Assembly (NCBI GenBank): GCA_034437075.1
Contig: DAOTVD010000040.1
Coordinates: 1-17,258, forward strand
Direction: 5' to 3'
Length of the DNA: 17,258 bases
Source: DAOTVD01 sp034437075
GTDB taxonomy: Bacteria > Chloroflexota > Anaerolineae > Aggregatilineales > J027
The position numbers and the translations under genes are program-made. The notes beneath the pieces are model-generated. The model ran no database searches. It worked only from the letters and a program-made list of their open reading frames with translations, and was not told the origin of the DNA. Within the stretch, counting starts at the first letter, position 1. Every line of letters begins with the position of its first letter. Shown here piece by piece: positions 13,695 through 17,258 of this stretch.

Positions 13695-15908
13695 GTGATA
13701 GGACGCGCCGAGGCACAGCCGTTCCGCTTACGCATGTTGCGCTGGCTGTTGCTGGCATCGGGCCTGGCCTATGCCTTTATCGCCAGCAGTTTTTTAATCA
13801 CCAGCTACCAGCAAAGCATGCGCAATGCGGAACATGCCGTGCAAAACGAAATGACGCTTCATCGCGAAAACGCGGCCCTGGCACTGAGCGCCATGGAAAC
13901 GGCGCTCTTGGCCGTGGGCGATACGTATTGGCGTAGTGACGAGACCGACCCCGTCGTGCTGCAACGCTTTTTAGACCAAAGCGCCCTGCGCTTGCAACCC
14001 CTGCGCGTGATTTCCATCATCAATCCGCAGGGCATCATCGTTGCGGATTCTTACGCGGGCGATGACGCCGTGGGCTTACACGTGCGCGACCGCAACTATT
14101 TTTATATTCATCAATTATGGCGTTACGACGGGATATATTTTGGCCTGCCCATCCGCAGCCGGGTGGATGGCGACTGGCTGTTGCCGATGTCGCTAGCGCT
14201 GTATAACGATGATGGCAGCCAGGCGGGGGTGGTGGCCGCCTTCATCGACCTGAGCTACTTTAGCGACATTCACACCAGGGGCAACCAAACAATCGGCTAC
14301 ATGGCGCGCCAGACCGGCCAAATCCTCACGGCCTTCCCCGCGCGCGAAGCGGCCATCGGATATTCCTTGCATGATGATCCGAGTTTTGACAACTTGCACA
14401 GCTATTCGGATGGGGATTTTTACTGGGATGCCTTCCCCCTCGCCAACAGCGATTACTATATCAGCCACGACCATTTAGAGGATTATCGTCTGGTGCTGGC
14501 CTTTGCCCAGCGGCGCGATGTCGTGCTGGGGTCGTATTACCGTAATGTTGCCTTGGCGGCGGGGATGGGCGTAGGCTTGTTCCTGTTCGCGCTGGGCACC
14601 TGGCACTATGAAGCCGCGCGCATTCGGGCCTTGCTGGCCCACCAGGCCGCCCTAGAACACTCCAACCGCCGCCTGAATTTGCTAGCGACCATCGACCGCG
14701 CTATCCTGCGCGCCGACTCGCCCGAAGCGACTATGCAGAACGTCGTCCGCCCCTTGTTGGCCATGCTGGGTTGCGACCGCCTAATCTTCACGCGCTTCGA
14801 TTTCGTGGCGGGCACGGGTGTCTCGCTGGGGGCCTCACAAACCGATACTATCCGTCAGACGGTGCCCTTGCAGCGCGTGCTGCAAGTTGCAGAACAATTG
14901 CGCCGAGGGCAGTGGCACATCGTGCCGAATATGGACACCCTAGACAGCCTGAGCGTCAGCGAGCAACTCTGGTACGACGACGGCATCCGCGCCTACACCA
15001 TGGTGCCGCTGTTGGCGCAAGGCGAGCTCATGGGTACGCTGAGCCTGGGCTTAACCATCCCTGGTCTGCTGAGCGACGAACAGCAAGCCATCGTGCAAGA
15101 AGTCGCCAATCAGATGGCCATTGCCCTGCGCCAGGCCGATTATCGCGCGGCGCTAGAACGCGAAAAAACCGCCCTAGAGAGCCGCGTCGCCGAACGCACG
15201 CGCGACCTAGAACGTATTAACGACGAACTCGAAGCCTTTACCTATTCCGTCTCGCACGACTTACGCGCGCCTCTGCGCAGCCTGGATGGCTTCAGCCAAG
15301 CCCTATTAGAAGATTATCCCGAGGAGCTAGACGCCAGCGCCCAAGATTATCTGAAGCGCATCCGCGCGGCCAGCATGCGCATGGGCCACCTCATCGACGA
15401 TCTGCTCGATCTCTCGCGCATTTCGCGCCAAGCCTTCATGCGCCAACCCGGCGACCTGAGCGCGCTGGCGAGGGAACTGGCCCAAAATTGGCAAGAGCGG
15501 TCGTCCCCACGCATGATTCAGTTTATAATTGAGGAAAACTTAACGGTCGATTGCGATATGGGCCTGGTGCGTATCGCCTTGAATAACCTATTTGAAAATG
15601 CGGTGAAATTCACCGCCCCACGTACCCCGGCGATCATCCGATTTTATGCCTGCGCGCCGGGCGTTTTCGTCGTCTCGGATAATGGCGTCGGTTTCGAGAT
15701 GGCCTATGCCGACAAGCTCTTCGGCGCGTTTCAGCGCTTGCACAGCAACGCAGAATTCCCCGGCACGGGCATCGGGCTAGCGACCGTGCAGCGCATTATC
15801 CATCGCCACGGGGGCGGTATCCGGGCAGAGAGTGCGCCGGGCGAAGGCGCGAAATTTTACTTTACACTCGCTGATAGCACGATCCCGACGGACTGTGCAC
15901 CATCATAA
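13695..15908 (+). CDS. Membrane histidine kinase with dCache-type extracellular sensor and GAF domain
   Basis: 737 residues from a GTG at 13695, preceded by AAGGA with 6 nt spacing. A first transmembrane helix (about 15-37) and a second (about 284-302) bracket an extracellular domain of about 245 residues. Its VRDRNYFYIH (130-139) and later FPLANSDYYI patterns suggest dCache_1, a ligand-binding double PAS-like fold. A cytoplasmic GAF domain (about 328-480) and a coiled coil (482-512) lead to HisKA with H521 in YSVSHDLRAPLRSLDGF, the phytochrome-type H-box. HATPase_c has N-box NNLFENAVKF (630-639), G1 SDNGVGF (661-667) and G2 GTGIGLA (690-696). The catalytic set is intact. The ligand is unknown. 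The next gene, 35 nt on, is an Rcp1-like receiver, a frequent partner for this H-box class. Confidence 0.92.
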   Translation: MIGRAEAQPFRLRMLRWLLLASGLAYAFIASSFLITSYQQSMRNAEHAVQNEMTLHRENAALALSAMETALLAVGDTYWRSDETDPVVLQRFLDQSALRLQPLRVISIINPQGIIVADSYAGDDAVGLHVRDRNYFYIHQLWRYDGIYFGLPIRSRVDGDWLLPMSLALYNDDGSQAGVVAAFIDLSYFSDIHTRGNQTIGYMARQTGQILTAFPAREAAIGYSLHDDPSFDNLHSYSDGDFYWDAFPLANSDYYISHDHLEDYRLVLAFAQRRDVVLGSYYRNVALAAGMGVGLFLFALGTWHYEAARIRALLAHQAALEHSNRRLNLLATIDRAILRADSPEATMQNVVRPLLAMLGCDRLIFTRFDFVAGTGVSLGASQTDTIRQTVPLQRVLQVAEQLRRGQWHIVPNMDTLDSLSVSEQLWYDDGIRAYTMVPLLAQGELMGTLSLGLTIPGLLSDEQQAIVQEVANQMAIALRQADYRAALEREKTALESRVAERTRDLERINDELEAFTYSVSHDLRAPLRSLDGFSQALLEDYPEELDASAQDYLKRIRAASMRMGHLIDDLLDLSRISRQAFMRQPGDLSALARELAQNWQERSSPRMIQFIIEENLTVDCDMGLVRIALNNLFENAVKFTAPRTPAIIRFYACAPGVFVVSDNGVGFEMAYADKLFGAFQRLHSNAEFPGTGIGLATVQRIIHRHGGGIRAESAPGEGAKFYFTLADSTIPTDCAPS

Positions 15909-15943
15909 AAGCCATGATGCTCGCCTAACGAAAGGTTGATTTG

Positions 15944-16363
15944 ATGAGCGCCAAACTTTTGCTAGTGGAAGATAATGCGGACGACGAAGCGCTGGCCCTG
16001 CGCGCGTTGCATAAACATCTGCCGCCGGATAGCATCGTCGTGGTGCGGGATGGCGTCGCCGCGCTGGATTACTTGCTGGATGACACACGCCCCTTACCCC
16101 GTATAGTCCTGCTAGACTTAAAGTTACCGCGCCTGGATGGCCTAGAAGTTCTGCGGCACCTACGCGCCGACCCCCGCACGCAATATATGCCCGTGGTCGT
16201 GATGACCTCATCCGACGAAGGGCGCGACATCCGGCAAAGTTACGCGCTGGGGGCGAATAGTTACGTTCAGAAGCCTGTGAACTACGAGCGTTTTATGCAG
16301 GCGGTCGCTCATATTAGTCAATATTGGTTGGAGTTAAACAGAATCACGCATGTTACACCCTGA
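15944..16363 (+). CDS. Rcp1-like single-domain response regulator
   Basis: 139 residues from the ATG at 15944 with AAAGG 8 nt upstream; a TTG three bases earlier is less likely. It is a receiver domain only. The acidic pocket is VEDNADDEA (8-16), the phospho-acceptor D58 lies in VLLDLKLPRLDG, the switch residue T88 in VVVMTSSDE, and the lysine K110 in YVQKPVNY. The LLVEDNxDDE start and SYVQKPV ending are typical of the Rcp1/CheY-like partners of phytochrome-type kinases. There is no output domain. It is probably phosphorylated by the kinase encoded just upstream. Its last four codons overlap the start of the next gene. Confidence 0.92.
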   Translation: MSAKLLLVEDNADDEALALRALHKHLPPDSIVVVRDGVAALDYLLDDTRPLPRIVLLDLKLPRLDGLEVLRHLRADPRTQYMPVVVMTSSDEGRDIRQSYALGANSYVQKPVNYERFMQAVAHISQYWLELNRITHVTP

Positions 16364-17258
16364 GCCGCGCGCACCCGAGCCGCTGAATGTTCTGATGGTG
16401 GAAGACTCGCCGGATGACGCGCTGCTGATCGTGCGCGAATTGCGCAAAGCGCATTTTGATGTCCATCACGAGCGCGTCGAAACCGCTAGCGCGATGCAAG
16501 CCGCCCTCGCGGCTCGCGCTTGGGATGTCATCATCGCGGATTATGCCCTACCCCAATTCAATGCCGAAGCCGCGCTAGAGTTGGTCATCCGGCAGGGGCT
16601 CGACATCCCGTTTTTGATCGTCTCCGGCTCGGTGGGCGAAGAACGCGCCGTCGCCCTGATGCGCCAGGGCGTCACAGATTACATCCTGAAAGACCGTTTA
16701 CACCGCTTGGGGGAGGCCGTGCGCCGGGCCGTGACAAGCCATCGCCTGAGCACCCGCCACCAGGCCACCGAGCGCGAATTACGCATCAAAGAATGGGCCT
16801 TAGATGCCACGCTGAACCCCATCGCGCTCTTAGAACTGGACGGCACGGTGAGCTATGCCAACGCCGCGTTCATCGAATTATGGGGCTTTGCCCGTAGCCA
16901 GGCGGTTATCGGCGAACATATCGCCGAACTGGTGCCCTACGCCGCCGACTTCGTCCAACATGCCAAGGCGACCCTGCGCACCCAAGACGATTATCAGGTC
17001 GAATTCAACACGCATAAGCTCAATGGCACGCCCATGACCTTGTTGGTCAGTGCCAGCGTCATCCGCGACACAGACGAGGCACCCAGCGCCATCATCATCA
17101 CCTATATCGACCTCACCGAGCGCCACCGCACCGAAAATGCCCTGCTCGAAAGCGAAACCCGCTTCCGCCAAATGGCCGAGAACATCCACGAGGTTTTCTT
17201 TTTGTACGACATCGAAACCGATGCGTATTTGTACATCAGCCCCGCGTTTGATATGCTG
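16350..17258 (+). CDS. REC-PAS-PAS signalling protein (probable hybrid sensor kinase), C-terminus beyond window
   Basis: 303 residues are visible and the frame is open at the right edge. The ATG at 16350 is the only start after an in-frame TAA at 16335, and it overlaps the receiver gene by 14 nt, implying translational coupling; no strong ribosome site is seen. Residues 13-130 form a receiver domain: VEDSPDDA (17-24), D64 in VIIADYALPQF, S92 in LIVSGSVGE and K114 in YILKDRL. A helical linker (about 131-150) leads to a PAS domain (about 150-255, LDATLNPIALLELDGTVSYA with a TYIDLTERHR exit). A second PAS then begins (about 266 on, RFRQMAENIHEVFFLYD). N-terminal REC with PAS repeats usually ends in a histidine kinase or GGDEF/EAL output; which one applies here cannot be seen. 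Confidence 0.88.
   Translation, partial: MLHPEPRAPEPLNVLMVEDSPDDALLIVRELRKAHFDVHHERVETASAMQAALAARAWDVIIADYALPQFNAEAALELVIRQGLDIPFLIVSGSVGEERAVALMRQGVTDYILKDRLHRLGEAVRRAVTSHRLSTRHQATERELRIKEWALDATLNPIALLELDGTVSYANAAFIELWGFARSQAVIGEHIAELVPYAADFVQHAKATLRTQDDYQVEFNTHKLNGTPMTLLVSASVIRDTDEAPSAIIITYIDLTERHRTENALLESETRFRQMAENIHEVFFLYDIETDAYLYISPAFDML

Overview
The window looks like a chromosomal segment of a Chloroflexota bacterium, most likely Anaerolineae-like. The basis is the mixed GC-rich coding style, the PBP2, CaCA antiporter, FHA and sensor-kinase types, and intergenic DNA carrying CAAGGGG-type hairpins and CCCTCCCC-rich repeats. This assignment is inference; there is no rRNA or other phylogenetic marker here. 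No tRNA, rRNA, CRISPR array, transposase or phage gene was seen.

Layout, left to right. Positions 1-705 (minus) hold the N-terminal third of a penicillin-binding protein 2, which runs off the left edge. Divergent from it across a 98-bp gap with a perfect palindromic site is a GT-C-like polytopic membrane protein (804-3197, plus) with a duplicated C-terminal module. A hairpin-bearing convergent gap separates it from a small protein with two FHA domains (3397-4239, minus). Next is a CaCA-family Na+/Ca2+ antiporter (4448-5464, plus). Positions 5506-5917 hold a fold-back repeat element with arms of about 115 bp, related to a shorter copy at 13361-13538.

The core of the window is a minus-strand block reading from 12738 down to 5927. 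It contains a complete group 3b bidirectional NAD(P)-linked [NiFe]-hydrogenase operon in the order beta (two 4Fe-4S clusters), gamma (FAD/NAD(P)H and 2Fe-2S), delta small subunit and alpha large subunit. The operon-end maturation endopeptidase follows. These five genes all overlap by 4 or 8 nt and three have AGGAGG ribosome binding sites, which indicates tight translational coupling. After a hairpin-rich gap of about 140 bp come a stand-alone receiver protein and a six-helix membrane histidine kinase. The kinase membrane domain carries an LTGGxxSP motif resembling the quinone-binding GGxxNPF region of RegB/PrrB, so a redox-sensing two-component pair next to the hydrogenase is the most interesting functional hypothesis.

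Positions 12739-13694 are non-coding: an AT-rich stretch upstream of the hydrogenase, a perfect 28-bp palindrome, a hairpin repeat and the second repeat-element copy. From 13695 on, a plus-strand signalling operon follows: a dCache-GAF histidine kinase, an Rcp1-like single-domain response regulator, and a REC-PAS-PAS protein that overlaps it by 14 nt and leaves the window at the right edge.
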